This document shows, piece after piece, positions 1-9,027 of a stretch of DNA of 64,000 bases. The DNA comes from Halalkalicoccus sp. NIPERK01 (GTDB lineage: Archaea; Halobacteriota; Halobacteria; Halobacteriales; Halalkalicoccaceae), in assembly GCF_030287405.1 (NCBI RefSeq), contig NZ_JASVVV010000005.1, positions 62,001 to 126,000 on the forward strand, read 5' to 3'. Under the pieces are notes generated by a model. The model had not been told where the DNA came from, ran no database searches, and saw only the letters and a program-made list of their open reading frames with translations. Positions within the stretch are counted from its first letter, which is position 1. Every line of letters begins with the position of its first letter. The position numbers and the translations under genes are program-made.

Positions 1-720
1 GTCGAGGAACACCGTGGGCGGTCCGACGCGTTCGAGTTCCCGGGATTCGTCCCGGCGTACATCCGCCCGCAGTTCTGTCGCGGCAAGGGACCGTTCCGTT
101 GGGTCGCGCTGTCCGGCGATCCCGACGACATCCATCGGACCGACGAGGCCGTACTCGAACTGTTTCCCGAGAAGGACCATCTCCGGCGCTGGATCGACCT
201 CGCACAGGAGCGGATCCAGTTCCAGGGGCTTCCGAGCCGGGTGTGCTGGCTCGGCTACAACACGGAGGGCGAAGGCGACGACGAACTCACGGAACGTGCC
301 CGATTCGCGCTTCGGATCAACGAGTTGGTCGCCTCGGGCGAGATCGCCGCGCCCATCGTCGTGACTCGGGACCACCTCGACGCCGGCAGCGTCGCCAGCC
401 CGAACCGCGAAACCGAGGCGATGCGGGACGGAACCGACGCGGTCGCCGACTGGCCGATCCTCAACGCGCTACTGAACTGCGCGGCGGGCGCCGACATCGT
501 CAGCGTCCACGACGGCGGCGGCGTCGGCATCGGGAACGCGCTCCACTCGAACAATCACGTCGTCCTCGATGGGAGCGAACTCGCCGCCGAGAAGGCAAAG
601 AGAGTGTTCACGACGGACCCGGGGATGGGCGTGATCCGCCATGCCGACGCGGGCTACGAGGACGCCCTCGACGAAGCCGATCGATCTGACGTGCCCGTGC
701 CAATGTGGGACCGGCGATGA
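1..720 (+). CDS. hutU: Urocanate hydratase, C-terminal part (5' end outside window)
   Basis: The frame is open from base 1 and ends at TGA 718-720, giving about 239 residues. It matches the C-terminal half of urocanase, the second enzyme of histidine breakdown, which converts urocanate to imidazolone propionate with tightly bound NAD. Visible family segments are [19 protein letters not shown] near the start, ALSGDPDDI, and the C-terminal [17 protein letters not shown] region followed by [16 protein letters not shown] short remnant of hutG overlaps its stop codon, and hutI and hutH follow on the same strand, as in other haloarchaeal hut operons. Only the start is missing, because it lies upstream of the window. 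Confidence 0.96.
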   Translation, partial: VEEHRGRSDAFEFPGFVPAYIRPQFCRGKGPFRWVALSGDPDDIHRTDEAVLELFPEKDHLRRWIDLAQERIQFQGLPSRVCWLGYNTEGEGDDELTERARFALRINELVASGEIAAPIVVTRDHLDAGSVASPNRETEAMRDGTDAVADWPILNALLNCAAGADIVSVHDGGGVGIGNALHSNNHVVLDGSELAAEKAKRVFTTDPGMGVIRHADAGYEDALDEADRSDVPVPMWDRR

Positions 721-929
721 GCCCGCGTGCGGGTGTAATCGCACCCATTCCCGCCGGTGTCCCGACGCGTGAACCGGTTCAGATGCTTCGGGCGGTCGCA
801 ACTGACGACCAGGTGGCGGGCTTCGAGGCCGTCGAGCGTGCGCCGCTACTCGACACCGATGGACGAACTGCCGCGGGCACACGGACGATCACCCACTCAG
901 TAGTAACAACGGAGATCCATCATGACTGA
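717..929 (+). pseudogene. hutG: hutG remnant (formimidoylglutamase, C-terminal end only)
   Basis: The ATG at 717 overlaps the hutU stop, and the frame ends at 929, overlapping the hutI start at 922. The 70-residue product carries only the last part of an arginase-fold formimidoylglutamase: PIPAGVPTREPVQMLRAV, VAGFEAVERAPLLDTDGRTA and an IAHA-like tail. The roughly 250 upstream residues, including all Mn-binding His and Asp motifs, are absent. A functional enzyme cannot come from this. It seems to be an internal deletion that preserved the overlapping start and stop signals of the operon. The assignment rests on the position between hutU and hutI and the recognisable tail. Confidence 0.75.
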
Positions 930-2154
930 ACTCACGACTATCGTCCACGACGCGAGCGAGATCGTCGTCGGACCGGGAACGGACGCACCGCTCGAACGGT
1001 ACGAAAACGCCGCCATCGCCGTCACCGACGGCCGCGTGGCCGCGGTCGGCCCGACTGGAGAGATCACCGACGAGTATCCGGTGGAGAACGCCACGCACGC
1101 AATCGACGCGAACGGACGGAGCGTGATCCCCGGATTCGTCGATTCCCATACCCACGCTCTGTTCGCGGGCGACCGCTCGGACGAGTTCGCGGCGAAACTC
1201 GGTGGCGAACGGTATCAGGAGATCCTGGCCGAGGGCGGCGGCATTCTCCGGACCGTGCGCGCCGTCCGCGAGGCGAGCGACGACGAACTCCTCGCGAACG
1301 TCCTCTCCCACCTCGACACGATGCTCGCCCACGGCACCACGACCGTCGAGATCAAATCCGGGTACGGTCTCGATACCGAGACCGAGCTGCGGATGCTCGA
1401 CGTGATCCGTCGAGCCGGCGAATCCCATCCCGTGGACGTGGTGCCGACGTTTATGGGTGCCCACGCCGTGCCCGAGGAAACAGACGCCGACGCGTACACC
1501 GACCGGGTGATCGACGAGCAGCTCCCCGCGGTCGCCGATCAAGGGGTCGCCGAGTTCTGTGACGTCTTCTGCGAGGAGGACGTCTTTTCGGTCGAGCAGT
1601 CCCGACGGGTGCTCGAAGCCGGATTAGAACACGGGCTCACTCCGAAAGTCCACGCCGAGGAGTTCGTCCGGCTCGGCGGCGCACAGCTCGCAGCCGAGGT
1701 GGGTGCGACGAGCGCCGACCACCTCCTCCACGCGAACGAGGACGACCGCGCGGCGCTCGCCGAGGCGGGCGTCACGCCGGTGCTCCTCCCCGGGACGGCC
1801 CTCTCGCTCGGGGCTGACTATGCGGATGCGCGGGCCTTCCTCGACGACGGCGGGTGGGTCGCCGTCGCCACCGATTTCAACCCGAACTGTTACTCACAAA
1901 GCATGGGCTTCGCCATCGCGCTCGCCTGCGTCGGGATGAAGATGACGCCCGCCGAGGCGCTGATCGCCGGCACGCACGGCGGCGCACGCGCTCTCGATCG
2001 TACGGACAAGGCGGGTACGCTCCGTGAGGGGATGCCCGCCGACGTGGCGATCGTTGACGCGCCATCGCACGTCCACGTTCCCTACAACTTCGGCGTGAAC
2101 ACCGTCGAGACGGTGCTCAAGGGCGGCGAACCCGTCCAGAGAGGGCAGCGATGA
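922..2154 (+). CDS. hutI: Imidazolonepropionase
   Basis: The 410-residue cytoplasmic amidohydrolase hydrolyses imidazolone-5-propionate to N-formimino-L-glutamate, step three of histidine degradation. The DSHTH metal motif lies near residue 74 (FVDSHTHALFAGDRSDEF), KVHAEEF near 243, ADHLLH near 267 and the ATDFNPN aspartate near 316. All the amidohydrolase metal ligands are therefore present, and the length is normal for HutI. The ATG at 922 lies inside the hutG remnant, and the stop overlaps the hutH start by four bases, so translation is probably coupled. Confidence is high. Confidence 0.97.
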   Translation: MTELTTIVHDASEIVVGPGTDAPLERYENAAIAVTDGRVAAVGPTGEITDEYPVENATHAIDANGRSVIPGFVDSHTHALFAGDRSDEFAAKLGGERYQEILAEGGGILRTVRAVREASDDELLANVLSHLDTMLAHGTTTVEIKSGYGLDTETELRMLDVIRRAGESHPVDVVPTFMGAHAVPEETDADAYTDRVIDEQLPAVADQGVAEFCDVFCEEDVFSVEQSRRVLEAGLEHGLTPKVHAEEFVRLGGAQLAAEVGATSADHLLHANEDDRAALAEAGVTPVLLPGTALSLGADYADARAFLDDGGWVAVATDFNPNCYSQSMGFAIALACVGMKMTPAEALIAGTHGGARALDRTDKAGTLREGMPADVAIVDAPSHVHVPYNFGVNTVETVLKGGEPVQRGQR

Positions 2155-3779
2155 GCGAGAGCGAACCGGTCGTACTCGACGGCGCGTCGCTCACTCCCGA
2201 AGACGTGGCCGCGGTCGCCCGCGACGGTCGCCCGGTGGCGATCAGCGATTCCGCGCGCGAGGCCGTCAGGGAGTCCAGGGAACGCGTCGAGGAGGTCCTC
2301 GACGGCGACGAAGCGGTCTACGGGCTGAACACCGGTTTCGGCCAGCTCGTGACCGAACGGATCCCCGCACGCGATCGTGAGCGGCTCCAGACCAACCTCG
2401 TCCGGAGCCACGCCTCGGGTGTGGGCCGCGAACTCGAACGCGAAGAAGTGCGCGCGATGATGCTCACACGGATCAACGCGCTCGTGAAGGGGTATTCGGG
2501 CATCCGCGAGGTCGTCGTCGACCACCTCGTGACGATGCTCAATCGGGAGGTCCACCCGGTCGTCAAATCCCGCGGCAGCCTCGGCGCGAGCGGCGATCTC
2601 GCGCCGCTGGCCCACCAGGCGCTCGTGCTGCTGGGTGAGGGTGAGGCCCGCGTGTCGCCACGCGACACGGAACGGTCGAGCGGGCGAAGCCCGCGAGACG
2701 AGGACGGCGAACGGCTCGACGGAGAGGCCGCACTCGCGAAGGCGGGTCTCGAGCCACTCTCGCTCGCCGCGAAGGAGGGGCTGGCGCTCATCAACGGAAC
2801 GCAACTCTCCGTCGGACTGGGAGCACTCTGCGTCGTCGATGCCGAACGCGCGCTCAGGGGCGCCGACATCGCCGGCGCACTCACGACCGAGGTCCTGATG
2901 GGCACCACCGCCGCCTGTGACCCGGCGATCCAGGACGTGCGCCCGCATTCGGGACAGGCCACGAGTGCGCGCAACGTTCGAAACCTCACTGCCGGGTCTG
3001 AAATCGTCGAGTCCCACCGCAACTGCGATCGCGTTCAGGACGCCTACTCGATCCGCTGTCTTCCGCAAGTCCACGGCGCGGCACGTGATGCAGTTTCTCA
3101 TCTCCGTGAGGCAGTCGAGATCGAACTCAACAGCGCAACCGACAATCCTCTCATCTTCGCGGGCGACTCCGTCGACGACCGCGCGAGCGGCACCGAGAAC
3201 GTGGGCGTGCTCTCGGGCGGGAACTTCCACGGGGCGCCGCTCGCGCTCCGGCTCGATTATGCCACGAACGCACTCGCAGACCTCGCCGCCATCGCCGAGC
3301 GCCGCGTCGATCGGCTGCTCAACCCGAACCTCCAGGAGGACCATCTCCCACCGTTTCTCACCCCCGACAGCGGCGTCTGCTCGGGCTACATGATCGCCCA
3401 GTACAGTGCTGCCGCGCTCGTCAACGAGAATCGATCGCTCGGTGCGCCATCGATCGACAACACGCCCGTGAGCGGCGGACAGGAGGATCACGTGAGCATG
3501 AGCGCCCAGAGCGCACTCAACGCCCGTACTGCCGTCGAGAACGCGCTGACGGTGGTTGGTATCGAACTACTGTGTGGCGCACAGGCGATGGAGTTCGTCG
3601 ACGACGGACTCGCACCCGGCAGCGGTACCGGCGTGGCCTACGATACGATTCGAGATGTGATACCACCACTCGACGACGATCGACCACTCCACGCCGAAAT
3701 CGAGATCGCAGCAGAGTTGATAGCCACAGGAACGCTCGAAGCCCGGGTTGAGAGGGGAGCTAATGAACCAATCGTCTAA
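2151..3779 (+). CDS. hutH: Histidine ammonia-lyase
   Basis: The 542-residue enzyme deaminates histidine to urocanate, the first step of the pathway. The Ala-Ser-Gly that cyclises to the MIO cofactor is visible at about residues 145-147 (GSLGASGDLAPLAHQAL). Other family segments are YGLNTGFG near residue 62, the QDAYSIRCLPQVHGA region, and GNFHGAPLA. The ATG at 2151 overlaps the hutI stop. About 20 extra residues (roughly 167-188, rich in Arg, Ser and Asp) interrupt a normally compact region. They are encoded by two adjacent DNA palindromes, described separately. The reading frame is otherwise intact, so activity is likely. Confidence 0.96.
   Translation: MSESEPVVLDGASLTPEDVAAVARDGRPVAISDSAREAVRESRERVEEVLDGDEAVYGLNTGFGQLVTERIPARDRERLQTNLVRSHASGVGRELEREEVRAMMLTRINALVKGYSGIREVVVDHLVTMLNREVHPVVKSRGSLGASGDLAPLAHQALVLLGEGEARVSPRDTERSSGRSPRDEDGERLDGEAALAKAGLEPLSLAAKEGLALINGTQLSVGLGALCVVDAERALRGADIAGALTTEVLMGTTAACDPAIQDVRPHSGQATSARNVRNLTAGSEIVESHRNCDRVQDAYSIRCLPQVHGAARDAVSHLREAVEIELNSATDNPLIFAGDSVDDRASGTENVGVLSGGNFHGAPLALRLDYATNALADLAAIAERRVDRLLNPNLQEDHLPPFLTPDSGVCSGYMIAQYSAAALVNENRSLGAPSIDNTPVSGGQEDHVSMSAQSALNARTAVENALTVVGIELLCGAQAMEFVDDGLAPGSGTGVAYDTIRDVIPPLDDDRPLHAEIEIAAELIATGTLEARVERGANEPIV
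2651..2694 (+). repeat. Paired palindromic insertion inside hutH
   Basis: Two hairpin-forming palindromes lie back to back in the coding strand. The first has arms CGTGTCG (2651-2657) and CGACACG (2663-2669). The second has arms GCGGGC (2680-2685) and GCCCGC (2689-2694) around GAA. Together they encode a hydrophilic stretch that looks like an insertion relative to typical HutH. The length keeps the reading frame. Confidence 0.6.
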
Positions 3780-4323
3780 AAGTGGCAAATCGATCCACCG
3801 ACGGAGTTCTGGCAGGCTTGAGTGGCTGGACAGCCGACGCGATCAAACAACCGTTGAATGGTTGTCCAATAGGGAGGCGCACTCCTTTACGATGGCAACG
3901 CCGCATCACAACATCAACGCTATTCACACGGCGTTTGGCTACCAGCAGCGAGTACCGGAGGACGTACCGCCGTTCTCATCTCCGGTATTAGCAGGCGGAA
4001 CGTACTGGCTCTACACGTTCGAGGAGGAGGGCGTTTACGATTACGTTTGCTCGCCGCACGAAGCCTTCGGGATGGCAGGTCGAATCGTCGCTGGTTCAGC
4101 TACGGGACCTGGTGCGGAGCCGATCGATATGGAGAGCGAAGACGAGCAAGCCCGGCCACCAACGCTCACTGCGGCACTTGTGCTTAGCGACGAAGCGTTG
4201 GATCCCGAGCGGATCGTCGAAGAGGGCTCAGTATCGTGGGACGGCGTGGCTGACGAGAGCAAGCAGCTCCTCATCGAGATTCGCGGCGGCGAGGAGCCTG
4301 TATCGCATAACTCTCACGAATGA
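3763..4323 (+). pseudogene. Cupredoxin (halocyanin/plastocyanin-like) domain fragment
   Basis: The frame encodes one blue-copper-like domain. A His in EAHSF and a downstream CSPHEAFGM cluster supply the usual His, Cys, His and Met type-1 copper ligands, followed by AGRIVAG, the terminal strand of halocyanin-like domains. No signal peptide, Tat motif or lipobox precedes it, although the family is normally exported. The ATG at 3763 lies inside the end of hutH. The first 35 residues are basic and unlike a leader. After the domain comes an acidic, low-complexity tail of about 75 residues. It is probably the 3' part of a larger exported copper protein that lost its beginning. It could still be expressed, but the electron-transfer role is then doubtful. 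Confidence 0.55.
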
Positions 4324-4388
4324 ACGTATCATCGGTAACGAGATAGCGTTGTAGATTCTCCTCCACGTCCATAATCTGCGCCACTGTC

Positions 4389-4550
4389 TCAGTAATTGCC
4401 TCGCACATAGATAGTGATACGGCCGAAATCGTGGACCAACCCGGTTGATACCTTCCATTCGATGTGTTTGCCGTCGAGACCGAGCGCCTTGGGAACCGTG
4501 GTTTGATATCGTCCGTTTTGGTTGACTGTGATTCGAGTGGTTTGAGGCAC
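4389..4550 (-). CDS. Small AbrB/SpoVT-like DNA-binding protein
   Basis: A 53-residue frame opens with GTG at 4550 directly after an in-frame TAG and ends at TGA 4389. The product contains ITVNQNGRYQTTVPKALGL, which matches the swapped-hairpin AbrB fold (a beta strand, then 'xTVPKAL'), followed by IEWKVSTG and a final RITIYV strand. Such proteins bind DNA as dimers and often act as antitoxins or autorepressors. No toxin partner is visible next to it. The GTG start and short length make it less certain than its neighbours. Confidence 0.5.
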   Translation of the reverse strand: MPQTTRITVNQNGRYQTTVPKALGLDGKHIEWKVSTGLVHDFGRITIYVRGNY

Positions 4551-4762
4551 CTACTGCAACACCGTTAGTAGGAACGGTATTTGGAACAGTGTTAGTGAGT
4601 GTTTCCGGGTACCCCGGTTTCTGAAACACCCTCGGCATACGATATACCCACCTGATAGTCGATCCCACAATCATGGGTCGGTCTCAGAGTGAACAGGTCC
4701 GTCACTCATACCGATTGAACGCTAAATTCGATGTAGAACTCTTGTTCCCGCCGAATCTAGAT

Positions 4763-5245
4763 CTAACTAACGTGTTGGTATTCAAGGAACTCTTGCATAC
4801 GTTCGAGAGCGGTCTGCGCCTCCGATCGGTTCTCTTCCAAGTTCATCGTCGTGGATTCCGGAAAACCGAGTTCGTTTGCCAAGAGAATCAGCCGGTCAAG
4901 GAGAGTAATTTCGAGCCGCTCGTTGATCATCCCGATATTGATTACGTCAAGATCTCGGAGATCATCATCCTCTACCTCAACCACGAACTGGTCTTTCTCG
5001 GCGATCAAGCCTTCCATAATTGGACTCCCCTGTTCACGGGGTTCCATATCGAGAACTGCGAAAATCTCTTCGATGCGGTCGATCTGATCGACCGTGTCGC
5101 CTTCATGGCCGGCGAAAATCGTTCGTACCTCGTCGCTCGCTGCTGCGTCCGCGAGATCACCATGCAGATCCAGAATTTCGATCTCGGCGTGATAGAGTTT
5201 CTGTAGCTCTCGGTCGAATAACTCGCGTTTCGATGTGATCGACAT
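4763..5245 (-). CDS. Ferritin-like DUF892 (YciF-type) protein
   Basis: The 160-residue helical, acidic protein belongs to the DUF892/YciE-YciF branch of the ferritin-like superfamily. The opening LFDRELQKLYHAEIEILD is the classic start of helix 1 with its Glu and His ligands, and a second AGHEGDTVDQIDRIEEIF segment carries the next ligand pair. It has no membrane segment. Family members are induced by stress, but their reaction is not established. It starts five bases after the stop of the upstream gene on the same strand (5251-5820), so the two are probably co-transcribed. Confidence 0.85.
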   Translation of the reverse strand: MSITSKRELFDRELQKLYHAEIEILDLHGDLADAAASDEVRTIFAGHEGDTVDQIDRIEEIFAVLDMEPREQGSPIMEGLIAEKDQFVVEVEDDDLRDLDVINIGMINERLEITLLDRLILLANELGFPESTTMNLEENRSEAQTALERMQEFLEYQHVS

Positions 5246-5250
5246 CGTTG

Positions 5251-5820
5251 TTACACCTCCTCGGGCTGCTCATCCAGTAGTTGCTCGCGAAGGCAATCCT
5301 GTACGACACCACTATCGAAGGCCCCGCATTCCATGAGCAAATAGAGTCCTCCCGGGGAGATGGTCTCACCTGATTCGAGATTGGCGAGAAGTTCGGGAAC
5401 ACCCACATCAGTCGCGTCGATATCCAAGGATACCGACTCGACGAGCAGCCCGTCATGATGCCCGGCTCGACAGAGCGCTGTCGTAAACATCCGCACGGGA
5501 ATCATACTGTCCGTCGAAGTTGCTTCTCGCATCAGCGAGACGATACCGATGGTTCGGAGGAGGAAGGCGAGTCCGTCTCGAACACCAGCCTGGAGGTCTT
5601 CATCCCCGTTCCGCCATTGCTGTCCATCATCGGTTACCTCCCCGAATATTTCTCGCCGTTCATCTTCATCGAGTTCTTCTAGAAGGATGGAAAAATCCAA
5701 CATCGAATTATAGATCCGCTCACGAATGTCCTTTCGCCGCTGATATCGTTGTTGTTTGGCATGTTGCCCATCGTATACCTTCTCTCCGGTCAACCACCGA
5801 CGATCTTCAGTCGTCAGCAT
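5251..5820 (-). CDS. Uncharacterised haloarchaeal protein upstream of DUF892
   Basis: This is an acidic, soluble protein of about 189 residues from the chosen start MLTTEDRRWLTGEK; a second ATG at 5847 would add nine residues. The N-terminal third, with RRKDIRERIYNSMLDFSILLEELDEDERREIF, resembles a family common in haloarchaea near mobile or phage-like genes, but no function is known to me. The rest contains alternating helices without recognisable catalytic motifs. It sits immediately upstream of the ferritin-like gene in a likely two-gene operon. Confidence 0.7.
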   Translation of the reverse strand: MLTTEDRRWLTGEKVYDGQHAKQQRYQRRKDIRERIYNSMLDFSILLEELDEDERREIFGEVTDDGQQWRNGDEDLQAGVRDGLAFLLRTIGIVSLMREATSTDSMIPVRMFTTALCRAGHHDGLLVESVSLDIDATDVGVPELLANLESGETISPGGLYLLMECGAFDSGVVQDCLREQLLDEQPEEV

Positions 5821-5994
5821 CGCGTTTTTTCGACCAGTCATATACACCTCGATGGATGGCCGAGTGGTAAAAACAGGTCGGAAGTATATCGGAAAAGGTA
5901 CACGGGTATAGAAATATTATTTACCCCAAGGAAGGATAGTTGCGTATGCATTGTATCGTGTCCACAGTACCACTCCCAGCTGCCAGAAAATCAG

Positions 5995-7371
5995 ATGGCC
6001 TCTGTCAGTACGATGGCTGACGCCGAAGCCACCGGCGTTGGAGAGGAATACAGCGGACGATCGAGCCCTGCAAAGCTCGTCGAAATCGCCCGCTACTTCC
6101 TCTTTATCGGAATCGTCGGGTTCGGCGGGCCACTCGTCCACATCGCCATGATGGAGGACGATCTCGTCGGAGAGGACTCTCGCAACTGGACTGACGAGTC
6201 AATCTTCATGGAAGGACTGGCGATTTGCAATATGCTTCCCGGTCCCGCATCCACGCAACTGGGAATTTTCATGGGCTGGATTCGCGCGGGCAATCCCGGT
6301 GCCCTCGTCGCCGGCTTCTTCTTCATGCTTCCAACGTTCATCCTCGTGGTGTTTTTCTCGTGGCTATACTTCGCGTATCAGACGCTCCCGGCCGTCGAAG
6401 CCGCGTTCTACGGGATCAATCCGGTCGTCATCGGTCTCATCGTCGGCGCGACATACTCAATGGCACAGAGTGCCCTCGCCGATGGGCGATCACACGCCGA
6501 GTTCGACATCGGATCTGACACGTGGTCGGTTGATTTCCTCTTGGTTGCGCTCCTCGTTGCCGCAACCGTCGCGACGGCCACCCTGAACCCGAACCCCGTC
6601 CTCGAATTCATCGTTGCAGGCCTGATCGCCGTTGGCATCTATCGGTCAGACTGGGTACGAGCGAATGCGAAACGGATCGCTGCCGCGGGTATCGTGACTG
6701 CTGGCATCGGCAGCCTCTACACGCTCCGAGGTCGGTTTCTCGATCTGGTCGGCCCCCGAATTCGGGCGGCCATCGAAGCGAGCCCCCTCTGGGGTATCGC
6801 CCTAGCTCTCTGGGCAAACCCGTGGGTGAAGCTGTTTCTGTTCATGGTTTACACAGGCTCGTTCATCTATGGTGGCGGCCTCGTCCTCATCCCGTTCATC
6901 GAGAAGTACGTCGTCAACGAGTTCGCGTGGTTGACCGCCCGTGAGTTCGTCGACGGTATCGCGATCGGCCAGCTCTCGCCCGGTCCCGTCGTGATGACGA
7001 CGGCATTCGTCGGCTACAAACTCCTGCTTGACGTCTCCGGGGGACTGGTATGGGTCGCCGTCGTGGGTGCGTTGGTCGCGATGATCGGCGCCTTCGGCCC
7101 GTCGTTCGTCTTCATTATGGGCTTCTTCCCGTACTTCGCCCGAGTTCGTGAGAACGACGTCATCCAAACGGCTCTCACCGGCGTCAACGCCGCCGTCGTC
7201 GGAGCCATCCTCGGTGCAACCGTCACCCTCGCAGTGGAATCGTTCGTCGACGTCTTCACCGTCGTCCTCGCCGTCGTCACATTCGGACTGTTCGTCCGTG
7301 GAACACACGCTGCATATCTGATTCTGGGCGGCGGCGGGATCGGCATGGCGTGGTACTTCCTCGTCCTATGA
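5995..7371 (+). CDS. chrA: Chromate transporter (CHR family)
   Basis: The roughly 458-residue inner-membrane protein has two homologous CHR domains. The N-terminal half carries IGIVGFGGPLVHIAMM and NMLPGPASTQLGIFMG. The C-terminal half repeats the pattern in SFIYGGGLVLIPFIEKYVV and GQLSPGPVVMTTAFVGY. About ten hydrophobic segments are visible. Family members export chromate, probably by anion/proton exchange. Possible starts are ATG 5995 and ATG 6013; longer frames run into upstream non-coding DNA. A TATA-like AATATTATTTA lies near 5912. It heads a rightward cluster with an MFS carrier and an arsenate reductase-like phosphatase, which suggests oxyanion resistance. Confidence 0.92.
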   Translation: MASVSTMADAEATGVGEEYSGRSSPAKLVEIARYFLFIGIVGFGGPLVHIAMMEDDLVGEDSRNWTDESIFMEGLAICNMLPGPASTQLGIFMGWIRAGNPGALVAGFFFMLPTFILVVFFSWLYFAYQTLPAVEAAFYGINPVVIGLIVGATYSMAQSALADGRSHAEFDIGSDTWSVDFLLVALLVAATVATATLNPNPVLEFIVAGLIAVGIYRSDWVRANAKRIAAAGIVTAGIGSLYTLRGRFLDLVGPRIRAAIEASPLWGIALALWANPWVKLFLFMVYTGSFIYGGGLVLIPFIEKYVVNEFAWLTAREFVDGIAIGQLSPGPVVMTTAFVGYKLLLDVSGGLVWVAVVGALVAMIGAFGPSFVFIMGFFPYFARVRENDVIQTALTGVNAAVVGAILGATVTLAVESFVDVFTVVLAVVTFGLFVRGTHAAYLILGGGGIGMAWYFLVL

Positions 7372-7435
7372 CGCAAGCACAGCCCACCAAACACGGCAAC
7401 GGAAACGCACGACTGAGTTCGGAAAGAATTTGATT

Positions 7436-8851
7436 ATGAGTCAGGAGCAAGTTACGGTTGAGACGGACGAATCGGGACCGTTAGATACGTTTCGGCAGTT
7501 CTTCGCCCTTGAACGGGACGTACTGGTACTGTCGCTGGCGATGTTCGCGTTCAGCCTCGGCTTCCAGATGACCAATCGGTTCCTCCCGGAGTACATGGTT
7601 GCACTGGGCGCGTCGGGATTCGTCGTTGGCCTCTTTGGGACTGTCAGCAACATCATCTCGGCGGTATTCCCGTATCCCGGCGGCGCTATTTCGGACCGCA
7701 TCGGCTCGCGGTATGCACTCACGCTGTTCGGGTTGATCTCGACGGTCGGATTCGGGGTCTGGCTGGTCGCGCCGAACCTCGGCGTGATTACCGTCGCCGG
7801 CGTCACGGTCCAACCCTGGATCTGGATCTTCGTCGGCCTGCTGCTCGCACAGGGCTGGAAGTCGTTCGGGCTGGGCGCGACGTTTGCGGTCGTCAAACAA
7901 GCGACTGATCCCTCACGATTGGCTGCCGGCTTCGCCAGCACCGAGACGTTCCGCCGGACGGCGTTCCTCATCGGTCCAGTGCTCGCAGCGGTCCTGATCG
8001 GCTTCCATCCAGACTTCACGGTAAGCTTCCAGTACGTCCTTGCCGTGGCGGTCATCTTTGGGGTTGTCGGCACCGTCGCCCAGCACGTCCTCTATGACGT
8101 CGACGAGCGGAGCTCGTCGGACAATCAGAACTCAGAGAGTTCTGATGACGCAAGCGAGGATTCTATCGGGGGTTCGTTCGAGGAGCTTGCTCAAGTTAGA
8201 CGGGACCTGCGTGAGATGCCCGAGCCACTTCGCCCACTCCTGGTGGGTGATACGCTCGTCCGATTCGCGAACGGAATGGTCTACGTCTTCTTCGTGCTGG
8301 TGATCACGCAGTTCTACGAGGTCGGATTCGAGACGACGGTTTCGCTGGCCGGCTTCTCATATGGCATCGATCTCTCGCCGGAGGCGTTTTTCGGCTATCT
8401 ACTCGGTGTCGAGATGCTGATCGCGCTCCTCACGATGGCACCCGCTGCGAAAGCCGCCGAGCGCGTCGGTCTCAAGCCAGTCGTCGCGCTGGGTTTTGCA
8501 GTCTATGCCCTCTTTCCCGTCGTACTCATCAGTGGACCGGAAGTCCTCGCACCACTGATGTCACTCTCGTGGGCGATGATTCTCATCTTCGCGGTCTCTG
8601 GACTCCGCTTCGCGGGCCTTCCCTCGCACAAGGCGTTGATTGTCGGTCCTGCCGAGCAAGAGGCCGGCGGGCGCGTCACAGGCACGTACTATCTTCTGCG
8701 GAACACGATCGTCATCCCGAGTGCCGCTCTCGGCGGCTACCTCTGGGAGTTCGTGAGTCCGGAAATCGCGTTCACACTCGCAGCAGTGATTGGCGTTGTC
8801 GGGACCGGCTACTTCCTCGTCTTCGGCGAGGAATTCGAGGCATACGTATGA
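7436..8851 (+). CDS. Major facilitator superfamily transporter
   Basis: This 471-residue protein has about 12 predicted membrane helices and the MFS loop 2-3 motif as GGAISDRIGSRYAL near residue 80. A long acidic Ser/Asp-rich loop (residues 220-245) separates the two halves, as usual for the family. The start chosen is ATG 7436; a TTG two codons earlier is the alternative. It lies 64 bases after chrA on the same strand and before the LMW-phosphatase gene, so an anion efflux role is plausible but unproven. The substrate cannot be deduced from sequence. Confidence 0.88.
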   Translation: MSQEQVTVETDESGPLDTFRQFFALERDVLVLSLAMFAFSLGFQMTNRFLPEYMVALGASGFVVGLFGTVSNIISAVFPYPGGAISDRIGSRYALTLFGLISTVGFGVWLVAPNLGVITVAGVTVQPWIWIFVGLLLAQGWKSFGLGATFAVVKQATDPSRLAAGFASTETFRRTAFLIGPVLAAVLIGFHPDFTVSFQYVLAVAVIFGVVGTVAQHVLYDVDERSSSDNQNSESSDDASEDSIGGSFEELAQVRRDLREMPEPLRPLLVGDTLVRFANGMVYVFFVLVITQFYEVGFETTVSLAGFSYGIDLSPEAFFGYLLGVEMLIALLTMAPAAKAAERVGLKPVVALGFAVYALFPVVLISGPEVLAPLMSLSWAMILIFAVSGLRFAGLPSHKALIVGPAEQEAGGRVTGTYYLLRNTIVIPSAALGGYLWEFVSPEIAFTLAAVIGVVGTGYFLVFGEEFEAYV

Positions 8852-9027
8852 GCAAGACAGTGAACACAGCACGTACTCTTGGCCCAAGGCAGGTTCCAAC
8901 CAACTCGTAATCCTGGCCCGAACTCTCCAGAAACTGTCAGTGTCGGTCCGTAAAACAGAACGGCTGTACGTAACATATGGGTGGCGAGCCGTACGCTCTT
9001 GTGCATCCATACCATACGGATGCCACG

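Noticed and set aside
2082-3491. A 469-codon open frame on the minus strand, opposite hutH
   Set aside because: hutH on the plus strand has full family motifs. The opposite frame is long only because high-GC coding DNA has few stops, and it shows no recognisable domain.
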